A stretch of DNA of 12,624 bases, taken from positions 1 through 12,624 of the forward strand of contig JAEOST010000709.1 of the NCBI GenBank assembly GCA_016840245.1, in the 5' to 3' direction. The stretch comes from Candidatus Thorarchaeota archaeon (GTDB taxonomy: Archaea; Asgardarchaeota; Thorarchaeia; Thorarchaeales; Thorarchaeaceae). Made by a program: the position numbers and the translations under genes. Below, in pieces: positions 6,389 through 12,624 of this stretch (the first letter of the stretch is position 1; each line of letters opens with the position of its first letter). Below the pieces are notes generated by a model. That model was not told the origin of the DNA. It did not search any database and saw only the letters and a program-made list of their open reading frames with translations.

Positions 6389-6969
6389 TCGACTATCTCC
6401 GCATGCATTGGATTCAACTTCAGCAATTCTGCTCTATAAGTAGCGTTTTTGATTTCTATTAGGAGGTCTGCACCATTAGGAGCGTGACCAAGAATCTTGA
6501 AGTACCTTTGAAATGATCTAGGCCAATAGATGTAAGCTGACAGTCCAGCCAGTAGAAGAATCCACAATACAAGCCCAACTAAAGAGGATGAAAAAATGAT
6601 GCCCTGTATGAGTGCTTGATTTGTTTGATAATATAGAAGCAGAATAGGTAAGATACTGATAACTGAGAATGCAAACCATGCAATTTTGATCAACGGCTGT
6701 ATTTCCATAGGTTTGTGTTCACTGCATGTTGGTACTGAAAACGACTTTCTCAGTGAGAAATCTGTCCCATGTGTGTGTAATCTAGCACGTGCAGAGTGTC
6801 CGGTTTTGACTAACAATCCTGAGAACACTGAAGCATCCAGATAATTTCCAAAGTTAAGCTTGATGTGGGTTCCAGTGTCAGCCTGACTACAGCAGACTGG
6901 ACAGATGTTAGGAAATGATAATCTCTCCAAGAATACTTGGACTATTTCTTGATTGTCGCCTGTCACCAC
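6382..6969 (-). CDS. Zinc-ribbon-like protein with two membrane segments, function unknown
   Basis: The product has 195 residues. The N-terminal part has possible zinc ligands, CPVC (23-26, followed by C27) and C82-X2-H85 in the VPTCSEH motif, which could close one ribbon with a long insert. Two hydrophobic stretches follow, about 95-114 (IAWFAFSVISILPILLLYY) and 122-149, predicted as membrane helices. A short soluble tail (~150-195) contains YFKILGHAPNGADLLIEIKN. I do not recognise a named family; small membrane proteins with a Cys/His head of this type are common in archaea. The start is GTG at 6967-6969, preceded by AGGGGA at 7 nt, and a second GTG follows immediately. There is no ATG before residue 88, so a GTG start is needed to include the Cys head. 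It is divergent from the 270-residue gene and convergent with msrA. Confidence 0.75.
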   Translation of the reverse strand: MVTGDNQEIVQVFLERLSFPNICPVCCSQADTGTHIKLNFGNYLDASVFSGLLVKTGHSARARLHTHGTDFSLRKSFSVPTCSEHKPMEIQPLIKIAWFAFSVISILPILLLYYQTNQALIQGIIFSSSLVGLVLWILLLAGLSAYIYWPRSFQRYFKILGHAPNGADLLIEIKNATYRAELLKLNPMHAEIVEM

Positions 6970-7074
6970 AGTTAGTCCCCTATTCTATACAACACGATTC
7001 TATGAATACATCTACTTGTGAATTGATTAGGTTTTGTATCTGATTAGTAGTGGAATACATATTGCCACAATATA

Positions 7075-7085
7075 CTTTAATATTA
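7075..7085 (+). promoter_or_regulatory. TATA-like box for a leaderless transcript of the 270-residue gene
   Basis: CTTTAATATTA is centred about 27-29 bp before the ATG at 7110, the distance expected between an archaeal TATA box and the transcription start. No Shine-Dalgarno sequence lies before the ATG (gatacgctt). Together these indicate a transcript that starts at or within a few bases of the start codon. Confidence 0.5.
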
Positions 7086-7109
7086 GATATTAAGTAAATT
7101 GATACGCTT

Positions 7110-7922
7110 ATGGCAAAAGTAGAGCCCGGTCAGGTCTACGCTTTCTGCAATATATGCAAAGAAAACGTTCCTTTGGATGTCACAGAGAGTGATGTCGAGG
7201 CAAACACCAGTGGAATCACTACAGTCCTATCCATGCACGGCTCTCCTCAACATGCTATTCTTGTATATCTGGATAAGAACCTCAAGGTTCGTGGTGTAGA
7301 ATATCCATCAATGCTGCAGGTCAAGGATACTCCTGCAGTCGACACAGAAAGCGAACTTCCTAAGGAGGATTCAGTCCACGATCTAGGGTCTGTCATCAGT
7401 TCTTTCGGAGACAAACAAACAATTTCTATCAAGAGTTTTGCCACAATTTGTGCTCAGATAATTCTTGGTAACTCGTTGTATTTGATACACACCAACAAGA
7501 GCATCGCACAAGTTGTCAAGGAGCAGTTGGAAACCCTGTTTCCTGAACAGAAGACCTCCCTCTTTGTCATCAACTATGATGATATTGATAGTGTCACTGG
7601 AATGAGACCTACAATATATGACCTACAATACCACAGTTTTGTTTCAGAGGGACTAGCAATAGAAACCGAGTATTTTGAGAATCTTATCAAAGATGCAGTT
7701 AGTGATGCTAATGGTTTCAGTCTCTTGAAGAACGAGTTCAGTAAATTGAAGTACTCTTACCGACGCCTCTGGGAACTCCTTTCAAGTGGCGCGAGGTCAT
7801 ATACACACAAGAGGCTTGCATATCTGGTTTCAATAGACCTCTCACTGATTCCACTTTTACTCAAGATGGCTGAGAACGACGGTGTTGATGTAGCGTCACG
7901 AGTCAAACCAGGTCTGAAGTGA
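7110..7922 (+). CDS. Uncharacterised protein with N-terminal CxxC/HxxxxH zinc-site module
   Basis: This 270-residue protein is not recognised as a named family. The N-terminal ~65 residues form a compact module: CNIC (C13, C16), then a Gly-rich turn and MHGSPQHAI (H43, H48), followed by strands ILVYLDKNLKVRGVEY. The two Cys and two His could bind one zinc. A polar linker (~70-100) leads to a second domain (~105-270) of mixed helices and strands, including IILGNSLYLIHTN, TSLFVINYDDIDS and a helical C-terminus. There is no signal peptide or membrane segment, so it should be cytoplasmic. A modification-reader or regulator role would be a guess. The ATG at 7110 has no ribosome binding site but a well-placed TATA-like box. 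The next gene follows after 66 bp with its own promoter-like sequence. Confidence 0.8.
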   Translation: MAKVEPGQVYAFCNICKENVPLDVTESDVEANTSGITTVLSMHGSPQHAILVYLDKNLKVRGVEYPSMLQVKDTPAVDTESELPKEDSVHDLGSVISSFGDKQTISIKSFATICAQIILGNSLYLIHTNKSIAQVVKEQLETLFPEQKTSLFVINYDDIDSVTGMRPTIYDLQYHSFVSEGLAIETEYFENLIKDAVSDANGFSLLKNEFSKLKYSYRRLWELLSSGARSYTHKRLAYLVSIDLSLIPLLLKMAENDGVDVASRVKPGLK

Positions 7923-7957
7923 CATAAGAAGTCGTGTTAACCTCAGTTTCTCTCTAG

Positions 7958-7966
7958 ATTAATATA
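7958..7966 (+). promoter_or_regulatory. TATA-like box for a leaderless transcript of the 140-residue gene
   Basis: ATTAATATA is centred 27 bp before the ATG at 7989. The bases before the ATG (accactaacac) contain no Shine-Dalgarno site. The spacing predicts a transcript beginning at the start codon itself. A T-rich run just upstream (7946-7953) could end the preceding transcript. Confidence 0.55.
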
Positions 7967-7988
7967 GATGAATTAACACCACTAACAC

Positions 7989-8411
7989 ATGTCAGAGAGT
8001 AGGGGGTCAGTAACTCATACCGGTTTTGATCCAGAGTTTGTATTGAAGGTCTTGACAGATTCATTGGTTGCCCATAGACTGTTTGGGTATATTGAGGGGA
8101 TGAGTTTATTCGGGATGTGTCAGCTCGGCTTTCTCGTTCACAAGGTGCTGCCCTCTTTGACGATTGATGATTTGAGAGGCGATGAAATGAAACTAAGTAA
8201 GAGTGCAGAGTATATTGCAATATTCTTGATCACGGCAAGGGACGAGAGGAAGGAGTTCATGGACCGAGCTCAAGCGCTCATTGATTCTGGCGAGATGACT
8301 CGTGAAGAGATTCCAAAGGTCTTGGATGAGATATGCAAGATTAAGGGAGATGCAGGTGAGATTGCTCGAAGGGTTCGTGATCAATTAAAACAAGAGGGTT
8401 GGAGTCCTTAA
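7989..8411 (+). CDS. Small helical protein, function unknown
   Basis: The product has 140 residues, and I do not recognise a family. It appears almost wholly helical. Residues ~30-58 are moderately hydrophobic (LFGYIEGMSLFGMCQLGFLV) but interrupted by charged residues, so a buried helix is more likely than a membrane anchor. Residues ~72-135 are charged amphipathic helices, including a helix-turn-like ALIDSGEMTREEIPKVLDEI, which superficially resembles a helix-turn-helix but lacks a convincing recognition helix. A TATA-like box 27 bp upstream and the absence of a ribosome binding site point to a leaderless mRNA. The 107-residue gene follows after 36 bp, so the two may be co-transcribed. An antisense frame over this region is longer in places but has no start or promoter support. 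Confidence 0.75.
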   Translation: MSESRGSVTHTGFDPEFVLKVLTDSLVAHRLFGYIEGMSLFGMCQLGFLVHKVLPSLTIDDLRGDEMKLSKSAEYIAIFLITARDERKEFMDRAQALIDSGEMTREEIPKVLDEICKIKGDAGEIARRVRDQLKQEGWSP

Positions 8412-8426
8412 GGTCGAGATTCGACC
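8412..8426 (+). other. Perfect hairpin immediately after the 140-residue gene
   Basis: GGTCGA-gat-TCGACC forms a 6-bp GC-rich stem with a 3-nt loop, beginning on the base after the TAA stop. No T-tract follows, so it is not a typical terminator. It lies 21 bp before the next start codon and may be an mRNA 3'-end or processing element within a two-gene transcript. The role is inferred from position only. Confidence 0.45.
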
Positions 8427-8447
8427 AGAGTATGAGGGTCTGGATAT

Positions 8448-8771
8448 ATGAGTCTCTCAGGGCCATTAGCTGGAAGGAAGGACTACATCAAGAAATTACT
8501 AGAGCCAAAGGGCATCAAAGTTCACAGTGTGTTCAACCGTTCAACCTCGTCTGCTATCTCTTACTATGACTTCATGTGGGACACAAAGACCAACAATCCC
8601 CTCTGGGATGTCATTGCTGTTACTCTGAGTGACTACTTCGATGGATATGTTGTGTCTGTTGTACAGTCCAGTCTAAAGACGGAGAAGGTTGTGACAGTCA
8701 AGGGTAAAATTTCGAAGACACGATTTCGGCACTCCGCTCATGTTGAAGTAGTAATCGAGATTGGCGACTAA
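8448..8771 (+). CDS. Small alpha/beta protein, function unknown
   Basis: The product has 107 residues and is not recognised. A basic N-terminal helix (GRKDYIKKLLEPKGIKV) is followed by strands, including DVIAVTLSDYFDGYVVSVVQ and KVVTVKGKISKTRFRHSAHV, and the protein ends in VEVVIEIGD. The predicted order is one helix then a beta sheet; there are no Cys, no signal peptide and no membrane segment. The ATG at 8448 follows a GAGGG site (8434-8438) with 9 nt spacing, which supports this start. It lies 36 bp after the 140-residue gene with a hairpin in the gap, and is probably on the same transcript. Its stop codon is only 9 bp from that of the convergent beta-helix gene. Confidence 0.75.
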   Translation: MSLSGPLAGRKDYIKKLLEPKGIKVHSVFNRSTSSAISYYDFMWDTKTNNPLWDVIAVTLSDYFDGYVVSVVQSSLKTEKVVTVKGKISKTRFRHSAHVEVVIEIGD

Positions 8772-8780
8772 ACACTTCAG

Positions 8781-11700
8781 TTAACCCTCAGACTTCCTCC
8801 ATGGTTTTCGCATGATTATTGCAATAACTATGACTCCGGCTAAGAACCCTCCAGCAAGTGCAAGAAGTATTGGTAGAATATCGGTTGGAGGTAAGGTTGG
8901 TGTTGTTGTTGGAGAGGTTGTATGTGTAGTTGTTGATGTGGAACTCGTTGTAGTCGTTGGTGGAGTGGTTGGTGAGGTAGTCTTTGTTGTTGCAGGAGGT
9001 GTAGTTGCCCGTGCCATCGGATTCGTCCCGGCAAGAAACTCATCTATATTGGACACACCATCTCCATCAGGATCAAGCCCTGAATCATCATAGAGTGGAT
9101 TCAGGTAGTTCTCAATCTCCCACAGGTCTGGCATACCATCATGATCACTATCGCTGTTGTTCGCACTGGTTCCAAGAGAGTATTCTTCTAGATTTGTAAG
9201 CCCATCATCATCCTCATCGAGACCGCTATCATCCATAGTCGCATTCAGACCGTTTTCAATCTCGTATCCATCAGGTATGTTATCATTGTCACTATCATCT
9301 GAATATGGATTTAATCCATTAAGAATCTCCCACTCATCGAGCACTCCATCTCCATCTGCGTCAGCTGGACCTAGTGGATAGATGTCCAGTGCTCCAGTTG
9401 TACCATCAATATAATACGGTCCAGCTCCATCCCAGTCAGACCAGTAGTTACCCTCACCAGTGTATACATCATACCACTCACTGAAATCAGATGTCGTCTC
9501 ATAAGCTTGCATCAGTCCTATGTTATTATCAATGAACAGATTGTGATGCACACGAAGACTCTGACTAAGTATGTTATACATCCCGTATCCAGAATTCTCT
9601 GAGATTATATTTTTGCTAATTACACATGAATCTGTAGTTGAAGCCATCAGTCCAAAGTTGCCATTCTTGGAGAGGACATTCCAGCTAATTATCAGTGAAT
9701 CAGAGCTATCAATCGAGATTCCATGTTCACCATTCTCATTGAAGTAATTATCAGTGATATAGCATGAATCTGACGACTCTAGTGCTAAACCTGACAGTAC
9801 ATTCTTCGTACATACGTTGTTGTCCAGAACTGAACCATCACAATCAAACAGATCGATTCCATCCATGTCATTGAGTTGACAGAGGTTGTTGACAAGGACT
9901 GGGGCGAAAGACCACTCACCCATGATACCAGAGATGGCATTTGAGCTGCAATCATTGTCATTGAGTAGTGTATGGTTACTGAACGTAAAGCGTACTCCCT
10001 CCTCTTGGTTATCAGTGACTACATTGCGTTCAACAGTTGTGGTTTCGCTCAAAGCGATTTGAATCCCCTTTGCACTGTTTCGGAAGAAACTATCGGAGAT
10101 ATATGAACCTAAGGAGTGCTCAATCATTATAGAAGATGTACGTGAGTATTCACATGTCGTATCTTGGATCTCAGTATCGTTCGATTTGTGTACTACAATT
10201 CCTAGTTGCGAATTGTATGAACACACCGAGTCCACAATGCTGCATCCCGTGCTGTAGTATACCCCCAGTCCAACAGTTGTATCAGAACAGGTCTGAGATG
10301 ACAGAGTCACATTAGTGCAATTCGTTAGGAATGCCTGTCCATGTTCAGTCGAAATGACCTCATTCTCAAGTCCATCATAGAAAGTCAGAGGTTCCCCATT
10401 GACCATGTTCCCACTGACATCATCCACATATCTTGTGAAATTGTGGACTGAGATACCTTGGGGTAGTATTCCGTCATTTGTGAAGCTGTTGCTAGTAACA
10501 GTTGTACTCCAATGTTGATTTAGATTAAGTCCATATTCTGAATTATTGAAGAATGTATTGACATTGATATTTGCTGAACCTGAGTCTTGCAGGTGAATGC
10601 CATGGGTGTTCTCACTGAACTTTCCACCAGATATTGTGACTGATGTGGATTCAACCAGATAGATACCACTCTGAACATTGTTTGATGCTGTGATATCAAA
10701 TAGTTCCATAGTATCACAAAATCTCATGTACAGACCTTGATTGTCATTGTGAGATAGAGTCACATTTTCAAAATGCGAGTCAGTGCAATCTTCAACATAA
10801 ATGCCATGTGCCTTACAATTTTTCATTATACTGTCGTAAATCATGCATTCGTCACTCCACCTGATGAATACCCCATAGTAGGTATTCGAACAATTCTGAT
10901 TGTAGAGTTCAACGTCTATACAATCAATCAATATGATTTGACCATGCGGCTCAGTAATCGATAAGCTGGTTTCAGTGACGTGATACGCAAGTGGAAGGTC
11001 ATTTACTAAATTGTCCTTTACACCCATCGAGGAATAATCTCCAACATCGGTTCCTTGGAATAAGAATCCATCTTCATACAAACGATTGCTCTCAACTGTG
11101 CAACTTGGACTCTCATAGAAATTGATTCCAATCAGACTTCTACTGACGACGTTACCTGAGATAGTTGCTGAATCTGCCCATACGGCGATGCCATACTCTC
11201 CGCTATCGGACACTGTGTTGTTCATGCAGATTCCGTTATTACTCTCGAAGTATATGCCATCCATACGGCTTCTGTCAACCTTATTCTCAATGACTGTCAC
11301 AAAGCTAGTGTCTATACTAATACCATGATACCAATTGTCGTAACAGGTGTTGTTGAAAACATAAGACCCACCTGCAGCAAATACATGGATTCCTGTACCC
11401 CAGTTGGTTACGTCCCCGTATACTCCATTGAAGTTTGTTTGATAACATCTGTTGTCTATAATGTTCATTTGGTTAGAGGTGCCTACTATTGCTTGCTCCT
11501 TACAATCATATATCGTGTTGTTTCTGATTGTGTTATTTAGACCTGCAAATATGTATATTCCCTTGGTGCACCTTCTGATAATGCAATCTGAAACTGTGGC
11601 ATTCAACGAGTCAGAAAGCCCTATTCCAGTGTTTCCATCCTGAACATGAACTCGTGTTATGACCGCAGTCCCCCAAGGAGTTCCACCAACATATATCCCA

Positions 11701-12047
11701 CTCTTCCCATCTACTGAATCGCCTCCATCAATCCAGCAGTCCCTTATGATGAAGTAGAGTGTTGTTCCATAGATGTATATCCCAATATCCTCGTCATTTG
11801 TGATATTCCAGCCCTCAAGTATGAAAGGATTACCCTCATCACCAGTTCCACTCACAGCTGCAGCAGCTAATGCAGTATCATTTCTGATTTCAAGTGGTGC
11901 ATGTGGTGTGTAGGCTATTGATGAGTTTCTAACCACTAATTCTTGACTCGACTGAGCAGGCTCATCAACATTGCTGGTCGGAACCAGTTGCATCAGTAGA
12001 ATGATACAAATTACTATAGAAAACGTGAGAACCCTTACACGCGGCAT
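8781..12047 (-). CDS. Secreted, membrane-anchored beta-helix surface protein with TSP3 repeats
   Basis: The product has 1088 residues. It has an N-terminal signal peptide (MPRVRVLTFSIVICIILLM), then a very long right-handed parallel beta-helix (~85-870) built from ~22-residue turns rich in N-x-N, GI and S/T (NosD/CASH-type, PbH1 repeats). The helix ends in the NosD-like motif GNYWSDWDGAG. Five Asp-rich calcium-binding thrombospondin type 3 units follow (894-1011, e.g. DADGDGVLDEWE and DPDGDGVSNIDE). A Thr/Pro-rich stalk (~1012-1055) and a C-terminal membrane helix with a basic tail (MRKPWRKSEG) complete it. This is a cell-surface architecture with the beta-helix held outward. Beta-helices of this type often bind or process polysaccharide, but I see no catalytic signature, so adhesion or an S-layer-associated role is equally possible. 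The ATG at 12047 has a strong GGGAGG site upstream. Many N-x-S/T sites suggest glycosylation. Confidence 0.93.
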   Translation of the reverse strand: MPRVRVLTFSIVICIILLMQLVPTSNVDEPAQSSQELVVRNSSIAYTPHAPLEIRNDTALAAAAVSGTGDEGNPFILEGWNITNDEDIGIYIYGTTLYFIIRDCWIDGGDSVDGKSGIYVGGTPWGTAVITRVHVQDGNTGIGLSDSLNATVSDCIIRRCTKGIYIFAGLNNTIRNNTIYDCKEQAIVGTSNQMNIIDNRCYQTNFNGVYGDVTNWGTGIHVFAAGGSYVFNNTCYDNWYHGISIDTSFVTVIENKVDRSRMDGIYFESNNGICMNNTVSDSGEYGIAVWADSATISGNVVSRSLIGINFYESPSCTVESNRLYEDGFLFQGTDVGDYSSMGVKDNLVNDLPLAYHVTETSLSITEPHGQIILIDCIDVELYNQNCSNTYYGVFIRWSDECMIYDSIMKNCKAHGIYVEDCTDSHFENVTLSHNDNQGLYMRFCDTMELFDITASNNVQSGIYLVESTSVTISGGKFSENTHGIHLQDSGSANINVNTFFNNSEYGLNLNQHWSTTVTSNSFTNDGILPQGISVHNFTRYVDDVSGNMVNGEPLTFYDGLENEVISTEHGQAFLTNCTNVTLSSQTCSDTTVGLGVYYSTGCSIVDSVCSYNSQLGIVVHKSNDTEIQDTTCEYSRTSSIMIEHSLGSYISDSFFRNSAKGIQIALSETTTVERNVVTDNQEEGVRFTFSNHTLLNDNDCSSNAISGIMGEWSFAPVLVNNLCQLNDMDGIDLFDCDGSVLDNNVCTKNVLSGLALESSDSCYITDNYFNENGEHGISIDSSDSLIISWNVLSKNGNFGLMASTTDSCVISKNIISENSGYGMYNILSQSLRVHHNLFIDNNIGLMQAYETTSDFSEWYDVYTGEGNYWSDWDGAGPYYIDGTTGALDIYPLGPADADGDGVLDEWEILNGLNPYSDDSDNDNIPDGYEIENGLNATMDDSGLDEDDDGLTNLEEYSLGTSANNSDSDHDGMPDLWEIENYLNPLYDDSGLDPDGDGVSNIDEFLAGTNPMARATTPPATTKTTSPTTPPTTTTSSTSTTTHTTSPTTTPTLPPTDILPILLALAGGFLAGVIVIAIIMRKPWRKSEG
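8883..9014 (-). repeat. Low-complexity DNA encoding the Thr/Pro-rich stalk
   Basis: The plus strand here is strongly G/T-biased (gttgttgttgg-like), encoding on the minus strand about 44 residues that are almost all Thr, Pro and Ser. Such stalks are commonly O-glycosylated and hold surface domains away from the membrane. The simple-sequence DNA may vary in length between strains by slippage. Confidence 0.8.
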
Positions 12048-12059
12048 ATACCTTCCTCC
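12048..12059 (-). promoter_or_regulatory. Shine-Dalgarno site of the beta-helix gene
   Basis: On the minus strand GGGAGG is followed by a short AAGGTAT spacer and the ATG at 12047. It is the strongest ribosome binding site in the window and fixes the start of the 1088-residue protein, keeping the signal peptide at the N-terminus. Confidence 0.75.
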
Positions 12060-12077
12060 CTATCTCTTGAGAGATAG
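12060..12077 (-). other. Hairpin in the leader directly abutting the Shine-Dalgarno site
   Basis: CTATCTC and GAGATAG pair perfectly over 7 bp around a 4-nt loop (UCAA in the mRNA). The 3' arm ends exactly where the GGGAGG ribosome binding site begins. It could stack on or compete with ribosome binding, or protect the 5' end of the mRNA. There is no direct evidence of regulation. Confidence 0.5.
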
Positions 12078-12328
12078 CCACCAAACATACAAACTAATTC
12101 CCAATAAGGGCTTGCTTTCAAGGAACCTCCAAGATATGCTCCTCTGTTATCACTCAAATCCATTAGTTGGTCAAATTAAGAATTACAGAAACCTTTTGAG
12201 AAGGGTATGAGTATCATATTCCGAAGGTATTCGTATCTGCTGGTTTCATGATGAATTAGCAGCATAAATTTCAGGGGTGTAACAAAGAAACACAGATTAT
12301 CCTTTCAGGCCGTACTTGATTTCATATC

Positions 12329-12335
12329 CTTATAG
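12329..12335 (+). promoter_or_regulatory. TATA-like box upstream of the right-end exported protein gene
   Basis: CTTATAG in an AT-rich stretch would place the transcription start near 12358 and give a leader of about 38 nt that includes the AGGTGA ribosome binding site. The match to the archaeal consensus is only moderate. Confidence 0.35.
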
Positions 12336-12395
12336 CTTTGACAAATTATCCGGTTTCTAGCAGGTCCCGAATCAATCTTTGCAGGTGAGTGTATA

Positions 12396-12624
12396 TTGAG
12401 AAGCAAAAAGAAACTACTTGTGTGTCTGGCTTCGTTTATTCTTCTTCAAATGATGATAATTCCAGCTTTTGCAAATGGAACGTCATGGGATACCACTGTT
12501 ACAAGAGCCGGCAATGATCAAGCTTCCACGATTGTTACATGTAGTGATGGTGGATTCGCTGTTGCTGGAAACATTGCGGATACGGTGTCAGATTATTGGG
12601 ATATGTGGCTCTTTCGATATAATG
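12396..12624 (+). CDS. N-terminus of an exported protein, truncated by the window end
   Basis: The frame is open from a TTG at 12396 to the last base, giving 76 residues. The TTG is preceded by AGGTGA (12383-12388) at 7 nt, a near-perfect ribosome binding site; the nearest in-frame ATG would cut into the signal sequence. The start is a clear signal peptide: a basic RSKKK, then the hydrophobic LLVCLASFILLQMMIIPAFA, with likely cleavage after AFA. The mature part begins NGTSWDTTVTRAGNDQAST and continues with SDGGFAVAGNI and YWDMWLFRYN. The pattern of DGGF-AVAG followed by D-W-L is typical of the repeated blades of archaeal secreted beta-propeller-like proteins, where each unit ends in a D-x-W-L strand. 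That fold is an inference from about one blade. It is divergent from the other surface-protein gene. Confidence 0.8.
   Translation, partial: MRSKKKLLVCLASFILLQMMIIPAFANGTSWDTTVTRAGNDQASTIVTCSDGGFAVAGNIADTVSDYWDMWLFRYN

Larger units (their letters stand above)
12048..12395. other. 348-bp divergent intergenic region
   Basis: This gap separates the minus-strand beta-helix gene from the plus-strand gene at 12396. Apart from the leader hairpin and ribosome binding site at the left and a TATA-like box with a Shine-Dalgarno site at the right, I find no gene. There is no tRNA-like cloverleaf or convincing small ORF. Both flanking genes encode exported proteins, so promoters for both strands probably lie here; no TATA box for the beta-helix gene is clear. 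Confidence 0.6.

Noticed and set aside
8305..8370. Helix-turn-helix in the 140-residue protein
   Set aside because: The turn-like segment GEMTREEIPK is flanked by acidic helices without a basic recognition helix, so a DNA-binding call is not supported.
8812..9093. Plus-strand frame with Val/Gly-rich repeats
   Set aside because: The repeat character comes from the complement of the Thr/Pro codons of the surface protein stalk; no independent gene signals.
11971..12210. 79-codon plus-strand frame over the start of the beta-helix gene
   Set aside because: It runs through the signal peptide region and leader hairpin of the opposite gene and has no ribosome binding site or recognisable sequence.
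12080..12330. Possible tRNA or small RNA in the long intergenic region
   Set aside because: No T-loop consensus, no cloverleaf stems and no strong hairpin were seen; an unstructured small RNA cannot be excluded by eye.

Overview
The window looks like an archaeal chromosome segment, most plausibly from an Asgard archaeon of the Thorarchaeota type. This is an inference from style: two genes have TATA-like boxes about 26 bp before the start codon and no Shine-Dalgarno site (leaderless transcripts), other genes have GGAGG/AGGTGA-type sites, a 48-residue protein has a eukaryote-like C2H2 zinc finger, there is a long leucine-rich-repeat protein, and the surface protein combines beta-helix, thrombospondin type 3 repeats, a Thr-rich stalk and a C-terminal membrane anchor. 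There are no rRNA or tRNA genes, CRISPR arrays or transposases. No marker gene fixes the lineage.

Layout, left to right. Positions 1-279 hold the 3' end of a gene for a beta-rich protein. Positions 289-5547 (minus strand) hold a compact three-gene operon, transcribed from 5547 down: a leucine-rich-repeat protein, a MoxR-type AAA+ ATPase and a large vWA protein with a complete MIDAS. A 98-bp divergent promoter region follows, then a C2H2 zinc-finger microprotein (5646-5792) ending in a terminator-like hairpin, then peptide methionine sulfoxide reductase MsrA (5823-6362). Convergent to msrA is a zinc-ribbon protein with two membrane segments (6382-6969). Three plus-strand genes of unknown function follow (7110-8771), the first with an N-terminal CxxC/HxxxxH putative metal site. 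Convergent to them is a 1088-residue secreted, membrane-anchored beta-helix protein (8781-12047). A 348-bp gap with no recognisable gene leads to the start of another exported protein, truncated at 12624.

Functional reading. The LRR-MoxR-vWA operon is the most system-like element. MoxR ATPases and vWA proteins are a known chaperone pair, and the LRR protein is a natural candidate for the recognition or scaffold component. The divergent zinc-finger microprotein, with a helically phased TTAA repeat and an inverted repeat over its predicted transcription start, could be a local regulator. MsrA is oxidative protein repair. The right third is cell-surface biology. Three convergent gene pairs are separated by only 9, 19 and 9 bp, so their mRNA 3' ends almost certainly overlap.
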